From contig JAVLUZ010000142.1 of NCBI GenBank assembly GCA_036768485.1, forward strand, positions 5,402,581 through 5,466,580: DNA of 64,000 bases, written 5' to 3'. This stretch comes from Mermis nigrescens (lineage: Eukaryota > Nematoda > Enoplea > Mermithida > Mermithidae). This document shows positions 45,901 to 54,325 of the stretch, piece after piece. Position 1 is the first letter of the stretch; each line of letters starts with the position of its first letter. The notes beneath the pieces were generated by a model. The model was not told the origin of the DNA, did no database searches, and was given only the letters and a program-made list of their open reading frames with translations. A program made the translations under genes and the position numbers.

Positions 45901-46190
45901 AACAGGTCTCACAAGTCGTACATGGTGTAGGCGAAATCACTGCAGTCGTTCGTTATAAAGTAAATATGACCTTAACAATTGCGGAACAATCTATTTCTAC
46001 CTCAGTAGCTATAATTGATCATTTGCCGGAAGACATGCTCTTAGGATATGACTTTTGCGAATCCGCACTCATGTGGGTTAATCCTATTGAGCATTGTGCT
46101 TTTATAAACGGCATAAAGGTTAATTTACTCTCATCTCACGAAAAATTGCAATTTCGCAGCGAAACCCAACGCAACCACCTCTGGTGTTGA
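42942..46190 (+). CDS. gag: Gag with C-terminal aspartic protease
   Basis: The ORF has 1082 codons from an ATG preceded by ACCTAAAA. Residues 1-460 are Asn/Ser-rich with an SR-type basic patch (RSRRSRRKSRSRRRR) near 425-445. Residues about 464-646 read as a capsid domain (QMQFAIANKKFFDGEKTD onward). A single CCHC zinc knuckle, CTFCKRIGHIYEEC, is at about 703-716, followed by an Arg/Asn/Gln-rich stretch. The protease motif ALIDTGSQVTMM is at about 961-972 and the second protease block LLGYDFC near 1032. Gag forms the particle and binds RNA; the protease cleaves the polyprotein. The frame ends at TGA shortly after the protease. In the decayed relative at 63461-63853 the corresponding sequence continues in frame, so the stop here looks like a one-base frame change of this copy, though programmed shifting cannot be excluded. 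Confidence 0.9.
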   Translation: MAGKKVLRTPPAKLKKPSTPPTSARQLPTAPVDSNSASNSASNDTITRDVTTKANNDKLPASLHAASNTQSEDELSLSTMRSRINQSSLTRSDPNIDNSSNHTMIDNTTTINTANNPETSSERENPNSDVESNHSHSMNADRERANANVTNDLILKALQAIHLQFSDLSTRVDQDKKENADEMRKLRLELSTMLKPQPVLNRIENNLSERVNHSIDSANFSEFNAQSANRAQSTHRASSLLSTGNRASNSRSPSETVPENITQSCTNRAPEISNLSQNPVNTGLQPVQNSGFSENIPTISQPSVSILQTSRSRPSLPLNRNAPSFVPNSSTTNSQQQLNPPPLQYFPPQGEILPNNYVPNPINVEIPPNNSILHSSNIEMQPVEINLSGINNESAHLQNESAPLSESSSRRKHVKFSDDSSSNSYDRPRSRRSRRKSRSRRRRHRYSSGSSSESSRGDSRLADSLNRGPFLQQMQFAIANKKFFDGEKTDIKAYFAEFESLANTYDIDKADRLKFATGFLDPYVLRLYHSLPADIQQSYSKMKQALITEFCPMDTGALFNRFLSHKQQPNESVKAYYLSLREELIKSDPYLEVDSPHFNNLMRHQLKQGLLPHISKEAYHKKPRASLAEFLDNALSAEFANKEFEDKKAVTPYVSVTAAPVGSAVPKDTPRASNQNDSNRSRHRTFHRSSRAEKPESSSRKYCTFCKRIGHIYEECFTRQRQETSNNANHNNQADRNTNSMARNRSQLRSFSRQNRSPSRSNSQNRHRSQSRYRNSSQHRSSNYANNDNRFESKQSRSNFRQNRNDYYQNSRANYQNSHYDNRYNNQPRQNTPFVQFPNEQRGTYYNSNYRNDNNFNRPYVTYTADNQPAMNVPPPQPTLTSPHDVNTVTAKGPESSARPNLFASQEFLEEYERLQRRLATYEKINLPPSKTLDPNIPIVSHAGTNLPTILVKVHGVDVPALIDTGSQVTMMTTSAFLRLGFNLPPKQVSQVVHGVGEITAVVRYKVNMTLTIAEQSISTSVAIIDHLPEDMLLGYDFCESALMWVNPIEHCAFINGIKVNLLSSHEKLQFRSETQRNHLWC

Positions 46191-46194
46191 GTGT

Positions 46195-46625
46195 GTGCAT
46201 GTTTCGTTACCTGAGCCCGTTATAATACAACCTAGGCATGAATTAATTACACCTGGCTATATAAGTCATGGTTCTTGCAATTTTGAATTCGCATTATTCG
46301 AACCAAATCCTGATTTTATGGAAAAAACTTCACTTTTTGTTGCTCCGTCTATAGTCGATGCTTCACAACCTTTAATACCTGTTCGCGTTTGTAACATCTC
46401 TAAAGCGCCAATTCGCATTGACTCTGGTGAAATAATAGGTTCTTTAACCACTGATGCCGAAGTCGTGTCACATGTTTCATCTTTTGATGATAGGACACCA
46501 GAACTTTTTGCATCAATAAATAAAGCTTTAAACGGCTCCGCCATTGATTCTAGACAACAGCAACAAATTCGTGAACTTTGCTTAAAATACGACTCAATTT
46601 TTGCATTAAAAAACGAACCTCTCGG
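46195..46625 (+). pseudogene. pol: Pol N-terminal segment, cut off by the hAT-like insertion
   Basis: This continues the polyprotein one frame away from gag. It encodes the linker between protease and RT (EPVIIQPRHELITPGYISHG, then SIFALKNEPL). It is interrupted after the EPL codons by element A copy 2; the coding sequence resumes at 49157. Any reading past 46625 is transposon sequence and not Pol. Confidence 0.85.
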
Positions 46626-49156
46626 CAGTGATCGGACCGAGGCCTTGGCCTCGGCCTTGGCCTCGGCCTTGGCCTCGGCAAGCCTCGGCGTTTTTGGAGC
46701 CTCGGCCTCGGCGCCGAGGGCGAAGCTGAAAAGTGCCGAGGCGCCGAGGGTTAAAATCAAATTTGAATAAGTGTAATATGTCCGTTGAATATTAACTATT
46801 TAGAATGCATCTGCAGTACAAAGATTATTTTTTACCTATAGACTTTTCTTGTGGTTTTAGTCGTGTACCCAGTTACACAAAAGTTACATACAGCAAAATG
46901 CCAATTTATTGTTCATGTGATGACTAAGTTTTAATTCTCATGCTTGCTACATGGATCGGAAACACACATTCCCGAAGGGAGGGGTGAGGAGGTTTATTAC
47001 CCCCCTCTCAGGGTGCAAGACTCAAGTCACTGTCAGACGATTTTTGGTGAAAACCTTTTGAATATTTTTGAACCTAAGTTTTACTATGGCAAAAGTGCAG
47101 CTAACTATTAGAATTTCCCGAAGTGATACAGTATTTTTTGAATGTAAGCAAGGGTAAATAGACAAACTGTCACTATAAAACATGCATGTAACAACTCAAA
47201 ATTTTCGGGAGGGGCTCCTCGGCATACATGTAACGGCTAGAAATTTCGGGTGGGGGATTAGCGACTCCGCCAAATTTTCGCCAAAAATGGGGAGGGTGGG
47301 TCAAAATTTTCTGACGTTGGAGGGGAAGGGTTAGGGGAGGACGTCCAACCCTGGGTGGGTGGGGAATTCCCCAAAGCCCTTCCTGTTACACGTATGGTTT
47401 TCGGCCATTTTTAAGGGTACATGATTACGAATTTTCGGCCGAAAATCGCAAAAACGCACCTAAAAATGGCCAATAAATGAAGTTTTGCCAAAAATCAATT
47501 TCGGCTCGTGCATTTTTTTTGGAGCCATTTTTATACAATGTTAAAATACTTTCTTGGACAAAGTGATATTAATTATATCGTTTTTCAAAATTTTTTACGA
47601 AATGTCAAAAAATTTTCGGCGCCTCGCGCAAAATATCGCTAATATACTGTATTTAGATTGAAGCAGAGGCATTAAACACTCAAAAGTAAATTTTTGTGTA
47701 ATCTAGGCATCTTTATGCAGATTTAAATATCTTTTGTATCCATTTATATTGTTTTTAAAAATTTTATGCAAAACAAGTACTATTTAATAACTCAGCACAT
47801 TTAGCCGTTCAAAGATAAAATTGACTAATTTATCCTGATGTTGCATTGGATTTCTAAGCACAGTAGTGCTTATTACAAGATTTAATTGGCATATATCTGT
47901 AATATTTCTGACTTTGTAGTACAAGTTGTTTTAGCTTTCTCAGTCAAGTTTTATGTGTAAATTTCATCAAAAGCTCATTAAAATTTCTGGCGCTTCGCGC
48001 CAAATAATCTTATGAACTATATCCAGGCCGAATTATCACATTTAGGACCACGGTTTTTGTATTCGGCAAAAGATTTTCATAATGTACAGAGACTTTTCAG
48101 GACTGTCTTTGTACACGCACAAAGATTTTTGGAGAGACAAAAACTGTAAAAAGGTGTAAAATTCCCGAAAATTTTCGGCGCATCAGTAATTGTCTGTCCT
48201 ATATATCTTTAAAATAGTAGAATTTGCATTTAGAATGGAAAAAATTTCAAATATTCAGAGACCCAGGAATTAGCTAAGATACGCTACCGAAGGACGAAAA
48301 CCCCTGTTTTACCACACTAAATCGCTACTGTACCATACTATAATAGTACACAACAATTTGCATGTACAAAATGTTCAAAGACTTTTGGATACCATTTTTG
48401 TACATGTAAAAAGGTATCTTGCACAAAAAAACACTGTTTAGGACTGCATGCCGGTTGCAAGTCACACACTGGCAGTATGTAAAAATGTGTATGTTTAAAA
48501 ATATATTCATATAAAATATCTACAAAAATTTGTTCGCTCATACAAAGACACTGCTTAATTCACTGGTCCCCCATTTTGGGATTTCACCCTTCCCTCAACT
48601 CTGGACCTTGGGAAACTATGATCGGAAAGTACAGTGCAGTTTCTGTCATATTACCTACCACACCAGAATTGGATGACTGAAAAAGCTTGTTTAAACATGC
48701 ATTACTGCAAAAGCGAGCACAACAATGGCTACAGTTCTGTCTTTACTTAGGTTATTTCGTTTGTTCGTTTATTTCTTTGGCACTGTTTTCTTATTTATGT
48801 ATAGTAATAAAAGTTTTTAAGTGCTTGTTCAGCCATATTTTTTATTAACTTTTCCAAGTCTTCAACGGCAACTTGTTAAATTAAGTATGCTCTCATTCTG
48901 CTGACTTTATTCAATAAATCTTCACATATTTAATCTACTATTATTGAAAATGACATTCGATAAGATGTTCAATATTCACGATTATTCTCTAGCTCATGTG
49001 CATACAAAATTTTCTAAGAGCACTATTTATGGGTAGGTATATAAGCTTGACCCTCGGCATTAGCCCTCGGCCTCGGCCTCGGCCGAGGCAGAGCGTGTAG
49101 GCGCTCGGCCTGGGCCGAGGCCGAGGGTCCAAAAAGTACCCTTGGTCCGATCACTG
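46626..49156. mobile_element. hAT-like element A, copy 2, inserted in pol, inverted relative to copy 1
   Basis: The ends CAGTGATCGGACCGAGG and CTTGGTCCGATCACTG match 16470-18933 in reverse orientation, including CCTCGG arrays and the nested family H MITE. The flanks CCTCTCGG and CCTCCTCGG look like an 8-bp TSD with one added base. It splits Pol between the linker and RT. Confidence 0.9.
48049..48436. mobile_element. Family H MITE, copy 5, inside element A copy 2
   Basis: It starts CACGGTTTTTGTATTCGG and ends GCACAAAAAAACACTG, with a perfect TTTAGGAC TSD (48041-48048, 48437-48444). Reverse-complemented, that octamer is GTCCTAAA, the same site as the H insertion in element A copy 1. Confidence 0.9.
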
Positions 49157-51194
49157 CCTCCTCGGACGTACCCCCTTGATGAAACATCATATTGACACAG
49201 GGGATAATCCACCCGTTGTTGGAAAAACTTATCGTGTTGAGCATTCTAGAAGAGAATCTATGCAGAAAATTATAAATGAAATGCTTGTGGATAAAATTAT
49301 TCGACCTACAACTAGCCCATGGGCAAGTCCATTATTTCTCATTGGAAAAAAAGGACGGTTCCCTTTAGGCCAGATCGTCAATTATCGACGGTTAAATGAC
49401 GTTACCAAACCGCAAGTTTATCCTCTTCCACAATTAGACGATTATTTTGATACTTTAGGCAGTGCTGCATATTTTAGCACACTCGATTTAAAATCTGGAT
49501 ACTGGCAAATTCCATTCGATAATAAATCTCGCGAAAAAACTGCATTCATATGTCCTGTTGGTCATTACGAGTTTGAAGTTTTACCTTTTGGCTTAAAAAA
49601 TGCGCCTGCAGATTTCCAAAGGCTAATGGAGCTCGTGCTCGCAGGTCTAAATTGGAAATCTTGTCTCGTTTACATCGATGACATAATTATTTTTTCACGT
49701 ACTTTCGAAGAACATTTAAAAGATCTTGAAAATGTCTTTATTGCTCTTAAAAAGGCAAACTTACGTGTAAAGCCTGATAAATGCCATCTTGCGCATGCAG
49801 AGGTAAAATTTCTTGGCCACAGCATAAGTGCAATGGGCATCGCTCCTGATATGTCCAAAGTCGCAGATTTAATCTTGTCTCCCGTGCCGAAAACCGTTAA
49901 ATCCTTGCAGAAATTCCTTGGCTTAGTCCAATGGTTTAAGAAATTCGTTAAAGATCTTGCTAAAATTGCTAAACCGTTATTCCATCTTCTTCGTAAAGAT
50001 GTCGAATTTTGCTGGAAGGCTGAACACCAAACCGCCTTTGAGCTTCTGAAGAAAGCATTTACGTCCCCACCTATTTTGCAATTACCAAAATTCGATGATG
50101 AGCACCAATTTATTTTAACAACTGACGCAAGTAACTATGCGTTAGGTGCTATTTTGACGCAAAAACATTTACCATCCAAAAATCGTTTTATTCTTAGCTA
50201 CGCTAGTCGCGTGCTAAATTCTGCTGAATGTAACTATGCTACTTCAGAAAAAGAAGCGTTAGCGGTAGTGTGGGCCATCAAGCATTATCGACATTATCTT
50301 TACGGTAAAAAATTTATTGTCGAAACTGATCATCAAGCATTAACCTGGTTAGTAAACGTGAAAGACCCATCGAGTCGTTTACGCCGTTGGGGTCTCAAAT
50401 TACAGGAATACGAATATGATATCGTCTATGTTCCTGGTGCATATAACTGCGCAGCTGATCTTCTTTCACGACATCCTAAATATGATCATGCAGAACGCAA
50501 ATATAAATTAGAGCGCAAAAATGTTGTTAATATCGCAAATTTAGAATCGGAAGATTCTGAGTCAGATGATGAATCGGTTCCACCTGACCGATCGCGCGAT
50601 AATGCGCCTACTGCACCAATTAATCATCCAAATGCGCAAAATAATAATCCTACTGCGCAAACCGATCCTACCAATTCTAAACCACCTACATTTTGCGAAC
50701 GCTTGTTACTTACCGATGCCGAAAAAGCTGAAATGCTAACACCTGCGCGTTTACTCGCTGAGCAACGTGCAGATGACGAATTGCATAAAATTCGCATCGC
50801 ATTGAATGACTTAACAACGAAAAAATATTGTGACGAATTTTTTCTCGTAAACGATGTACTTTTTTGTCGTTTCCAACCTAAGCGTTCACCAACTGTCGTT
50901 CATCAAATAGTCATACCCAAATCTTTGCGTCGTTTTATATTAACGGAATTTCATGACTCTATTTTCGGAGCTCATTTTTCATCGCGCAAAATCTTGCCCG
51001 CCATACAAATGCGTTATTGGTGGCCGCGCATGGAAAATGATGTGATCGCGTGGTGTCGGAATTGTGATGTGTGCTTACAACGTAAGGTCGCATTAAATTC
51101 CACATCCGTTCCGTTGCAACCAATCGAAGTATCCGCGCCCTTTGAACTCATTGCGTGCGATTGTTTGCATATGCCGCGATCCCTCCGGAAATGA
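49157..51194 (+). pseudogene. pol: Pol: reverse transcriptase, RNase H and integrase zinc finger
   Basis: Reading resumes after the insertion at MKHHIDTGDNPP. The RT motifs are LDLKSGYWQIPF (about residue 103), FEVLPFGLKNAP and the catalytic YIDD at about 166-169 (counted from 49176). RNase H shows LTTDASNYALGAIL near 313 and SEKEALAVVWAIKH near 354. The integrase HHCC finger runs from FHDSIFGAH (about 592) to CRNCDVCLQRK (about 627-637). The first integrase catalytic Asp lies in FELIACDCL just before the frame breaks at the TGA ending at 51194. The order RT-RH-IN is that of Ty3/gypsy (Metaviridae). The domains look intact, but the upstream insertion and the frame change make this copy non-functional as one protein. 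Confidence 0.95.
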
Positions 51195-52152
51195 CCAAAT
51201 TGTAGTTTTTATGGATTATTTTACAAAATACGTGGAAGCTTTTGCTGTTTCTGACATAAAAGCAACAACAATTGCAAATTTATTATTAAGAGAAATTATA
51301 CCACGTTATGGAGTTCCCAAGAAATTTTTGACAGATCAGGGGTCAAATTTTACATCTACCCTTATTTCGGAAGTTTGCAAACTATTAAACGTTCAAAAAA
51401 TATTTACAACCCCATATCACCCCCAGTGTGATGGGTTGGTGGAACGTTATAATCGCACCTTGATTGATTGTTTGTCTAAGTTGAGTGCGCGTTCCCAGTA
51501 TGATTGGGAGCAATTTTTACCTTTCGCATTATTTGCATACCGCGCGACTCCGCAATCATCGACTAACATATCTCCTTTCGAAATGCTTTATGGTCGTGAA
51601 CCAGCATTTCCTCTTGACACTTTACTCATAAATGACTTCGTAATAAATCCGAACTTACCATCTGTTGCGGAAAAATACGTCATTGATTTAAAGCTGACTT
51701 TGCAAGATCTGCATGAAATCGCGTCTCAAAATTTAACTCAAGCGCGTAAGCAGCAAAAATCGCAATATGACAAGTCCGTAACACAAACAAATTTTTCTCT
51801 TTCGGATATAGTCTATCTTAATAATACCTCAGTCATTCAACCCGAAATTGGTAAACTATCACCCAAGCGCGTTGGACCATATAGAATTATTGACTTACCT
51901 ACGCCTGAAACTGCGAAAATCGCATATGTCTATAATCCTCTCATCACTCATCTCGTCCACAGGAATAGACTTCTGCCTGAACCTAAACTACCTTATTCTG
52001 ACTTAATTGTGGAAAAACACGCGTATGTCCCTGGCGATTTTGTGTTGGTAAAATTACCACATCGCCCTCTTGCCCCGGCAGTTGTCATAAGTTTTGAGGA
52101 TTTACCGGGCAGGGAACAAAAGCTAAGGACTGCGCGCCTGTACGTTTATTAA
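51142..52152 (+). pseudogene. pol: Pol: integrase catalytic core and C-terminus in a shifted frame
   Basis: This frame overlaps the preceding one and carries the rest of the integrase from about 51175: SGNDQIVVFMDYFTKY, then the second catalytic Asp in FLTDQGSNF and the catalytic Glu in GLVERYNRTL, so the D,D(35)E triad is complete across the two frames. The C-terminal half has the usual DIVYL and KLSPKRVGPYRI motifs. There is no chromodomain and no dUTPase. The ATG at 51142 is not a genuine start, since the protein should be continuous with the RT part; a single-base gain or loss near 51160-51180 explains the split. It ends TAA at 52152, 58 bp before the next ORF. Confidence 0.9.
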
Positions 52153-52189
52153 ATGGCTCTAAAACAGCACATGCCGTACCATTATCTAA

Positions 52190-52206
52190 TGTTTTTCCTT
52201 TTGCAG
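52190..52206 (+). promoter_or_regulatory. Splice acceptor before the exonuclease ORF
   Basis: The tract TGTTTTTCCTTTTGCAG ends at 52206, four bases before ATG 52211. The sequence is a textbook acceptor, and its place matches that of the env acceptor in retroviruses and errantiviruses. It implies a spliced subgenomic mRNA whose donor would be in the LTR, leader or early gag. Inferred from sequence alone. Confidence 0.65.
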
Positions 52207-52210
52207 ACCC

Positions 52211-54325
52211 ATGGCTGCACAAGGTACCCCAAGCAAGGAGGCATTGCTGGAGGCAGCTGGTCGCCGATGCAAATTTGAGGGGCGTGATCCCGCGTCCCTA
52301 GATGAGTTTCGTTCGGCTTTGACCAATATGGCTTTGGAGCGGGGCTTGGTTGTACCAGACCCGCTGCCCCAAAATGACAATAGTCGTGTTGGCGGTTTAG
52401 AGTCACTTACCGCAAAATGGATAAAACATAAAGCAACACATAAAATCACAAATCACAGAAAGCGTATTAACGATCAACAACTCTGGTGGGAGAACAGGCT
52501 TGGTAGATTTCCTTTGGTAACCCCTCGTGTACCAAAGAACAGACTTCTACCCACTGTTATAATCTCCAATGACCAGAAGTCGTTTGGCGCCATTTTGGCG
52601 TTAATTCAGCCATTGAATATGACAAATGGCACTTTATTCTTAGGTTACGACTCTGAATTTGTTAATGACAGAAAAGGCAGACATTATAAGACCTGGGACT
52701 TGCGTTTTCAGCAATTATGTCCCACTTACCAGGACCTCCATGGCCCATTCGTACGCTACGTCCAAGTTGCGAGCGCAAACGGCCATGTGTTCTGTTGGGA
52801 CCTGGCGAAGTTCCCGCAACCTCCGTTCGGGCTTCACCAGTTGCTCGAAACGCGTTTACCTAACGTGTATATGGTTTGTTATGACCCGACGCAAGATCGA
52901 CTTGCGTATTTCCATGTTTACGGGCCAACTTTTGAGGAAATTTTGGCAATTCCGGATGCAGAGATTCGTAATAAACTGCACTGGAAAGATCCGTTCATTG
53001 CAAATTTTATCGATATTCAGCCATTGGCGAGAGAGTTTACTCGTCGTTTACGCATTAAAGCGCAGTCGCACTCGTTAAAGCGCTTGGCTGAATTCTTTTT
53101 TGACATGTATATTGATCCGAACGCGCCTGATAATTTTGGGCAGGCGTGGAGCCTACCATTGACTCGGGACATGCAGCATTATTTAGCAATGGACGCCCTC
53201 ATAACTATCGATGTTTTTATACTGATAGAAGGGTGCACGCAAAATAATCGCATTACTGACGATAGAAAGCCTATGTCGGTTTTGTTTACAGGCGATGAAC
53301 TGTACATTAAGGCTAGCGGCCCAAAAGCCAGAGTGCGTATACCGTTGTTGACTAGTAAGCCACCACAAGGACAGTCGACCAGCACAGCTACTGACGCTGA
53401 AGTTGATTTGAATGGCGAAGAGTTAATCAGAGTTGAGGACTTTTATGGCCCAGCTCCGCAACCGCCAGCGGCCATAGCCGCAGCCACTACCGTTGCCTCT
53501 GTAACGGATGCGTTGGCTCACGTTAACGTTTTCGAAAATCCATTGTTCTATGCTCAGGAATTGCAGACCGTTGCCGACTCAGTTTTGGGCCCGGTCCATG
53601 CGCCTGACACGGAACCTAAGTCAAAACCAACTAGCTCGAGTACACCAGCTTCTGTGTTTTCTTCGCAAACCGATATTCCCTACGATTCGCCTATGGTTGA
53701 TGTAGAACCATCGATCTCCACTGAGGATGACGATTTATCTCCCAAACGCTTAGTGATGGCGTTATCTGACGCCGAGGCGGAAAGACAAGCTAACTTGTCG
53801 CCACCGCGTGTAACACGCGCGGCAATGGCTCGAAAAGGGGCTGTTACCGTTTCGCAACCGATTGTCTCACAATCGCTTGCGGCGGACCAACAAGCACCCT
53901 TGGGCATCAGTTCGCTCGCACCTTTACCGACTTCGCAGCCGGATTGGGTAGAGCGTGAATCTGACCCTGATGTCATCATGACTGAGATTATTGGTTTTCC
54001 GCCGCCACCACAACGCACACTAGCTGCACATGAAGTACCACAAGTAGCGTTATACACGCAAGTCGCGTCTCAGTCCGTGCCACAAGGTACGTCGGCACCT
54101 GATACTCGTTTTACGGCTTCTATGGCCATGACGGGTGTGTCTAGTACCGTGGCAAATATTCAACCACAGGTTACTCAAAGCCAATCATCAAATATGGAAG
54201 TCGCAATACCTGCGCACATTCAAGCCATTCGCGAACGTATTTCCGCGAACGAAAGCGCTAGAGTGCAAAATCGCTCGCGCTACGTACAGCATTTTTTCAC
54301 CATGATGGAAAATATGACGCGCTGA
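52211..54325 (+). CDS. Retrotransposon ORF3: DEDDy-type 3'-5' exonuclease
   Basis: The ORF has 704 codons and the start ATGG is in good context. Residues about 140-335 form an RNase D/WRN-like exonuclease: Exo I LGYDSEF (D147, E149), Exo II around CYDPTQDRL (D229 likely), an IDIQPLAREF block (about 267-276), SLKRLAEFF, and Exo III PLTRDMQHYLAMDAL with Y324 and D328 spaced Y-x3-D, which defines DEDDy. All catalytic positions appear kept. Family members trim RNA or single-stranded DNA 3' ends. Residues 1-135 and 380-704 are not recognised; the latter are Ala/Ser/Pro/Thr-rich and probably disordered. The ORF lies between integrase and the 3' LTR, where env would be, after a splice acceptor. No signal peptide or membrane segment is seen, so it is not an envelope. 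As far as I recall, DEDDy ORF3s have been reported in bdelloid rotifer LTR elements; the role is unknown. Confidence 0.85.
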   Translation: MAAQGTPSKEALLEAAGRRCKFEGRDPASLDEFRSALTNMALERGLVVPDPLPQNDNSRVGGLESLTAKWIKHKATHKITNHRKRINDQQLWWENRLGRFPLVTPRVPKNRLLPTVIISNDQKSFGAILALIQPLNMTNGTLFLGYDSEFVNDRKGRHYKTWDLRFQQLCPTYQDLHGPFVRYVQVASANGHVFCWDLAKFPQPPFGLHQLLETRLPNVYMVCYDPTQDRLAYFHVYGPTFEEILAIPDAEIRNKLHWKDPFIANFIDIQPLAREFTRRLRIKAQSHSLKRLAEFFFDMYIDPNAPDNFGQAWSLPLTRDMQHYLAMDALITIDVFILIEGCTQNNRITDDRKPMSVLFTGDELYIKASGPKARVRIPLLTSKPPQGQSTSTATDAEVDLNGEELIRVEDFYGPAPQPPAAIAAATTVASVTDALAHVNVFENPLFYAQELQTVADSVLGPVHAPDTEPKSKPTSSSTPASVFSSQTDIPYDSPMVDVEPSISTEDDDLSPKRLVMALSDAEAERQANLSPPRVTRAAMARKGAVTVSQPIVSQSLAADQQAPLGISSLAPLPTSQPDWVERESDPDVIMTEIIGFPPPPQRTLAAHEVPQVALYTQVASQSVPQGTSAPDTRFTASMAMTGVSSTVANIQPQVTQSQSSNMEVAIPAHIQAIRERISANESARVQNRSRYVQHFFTMMENMTR

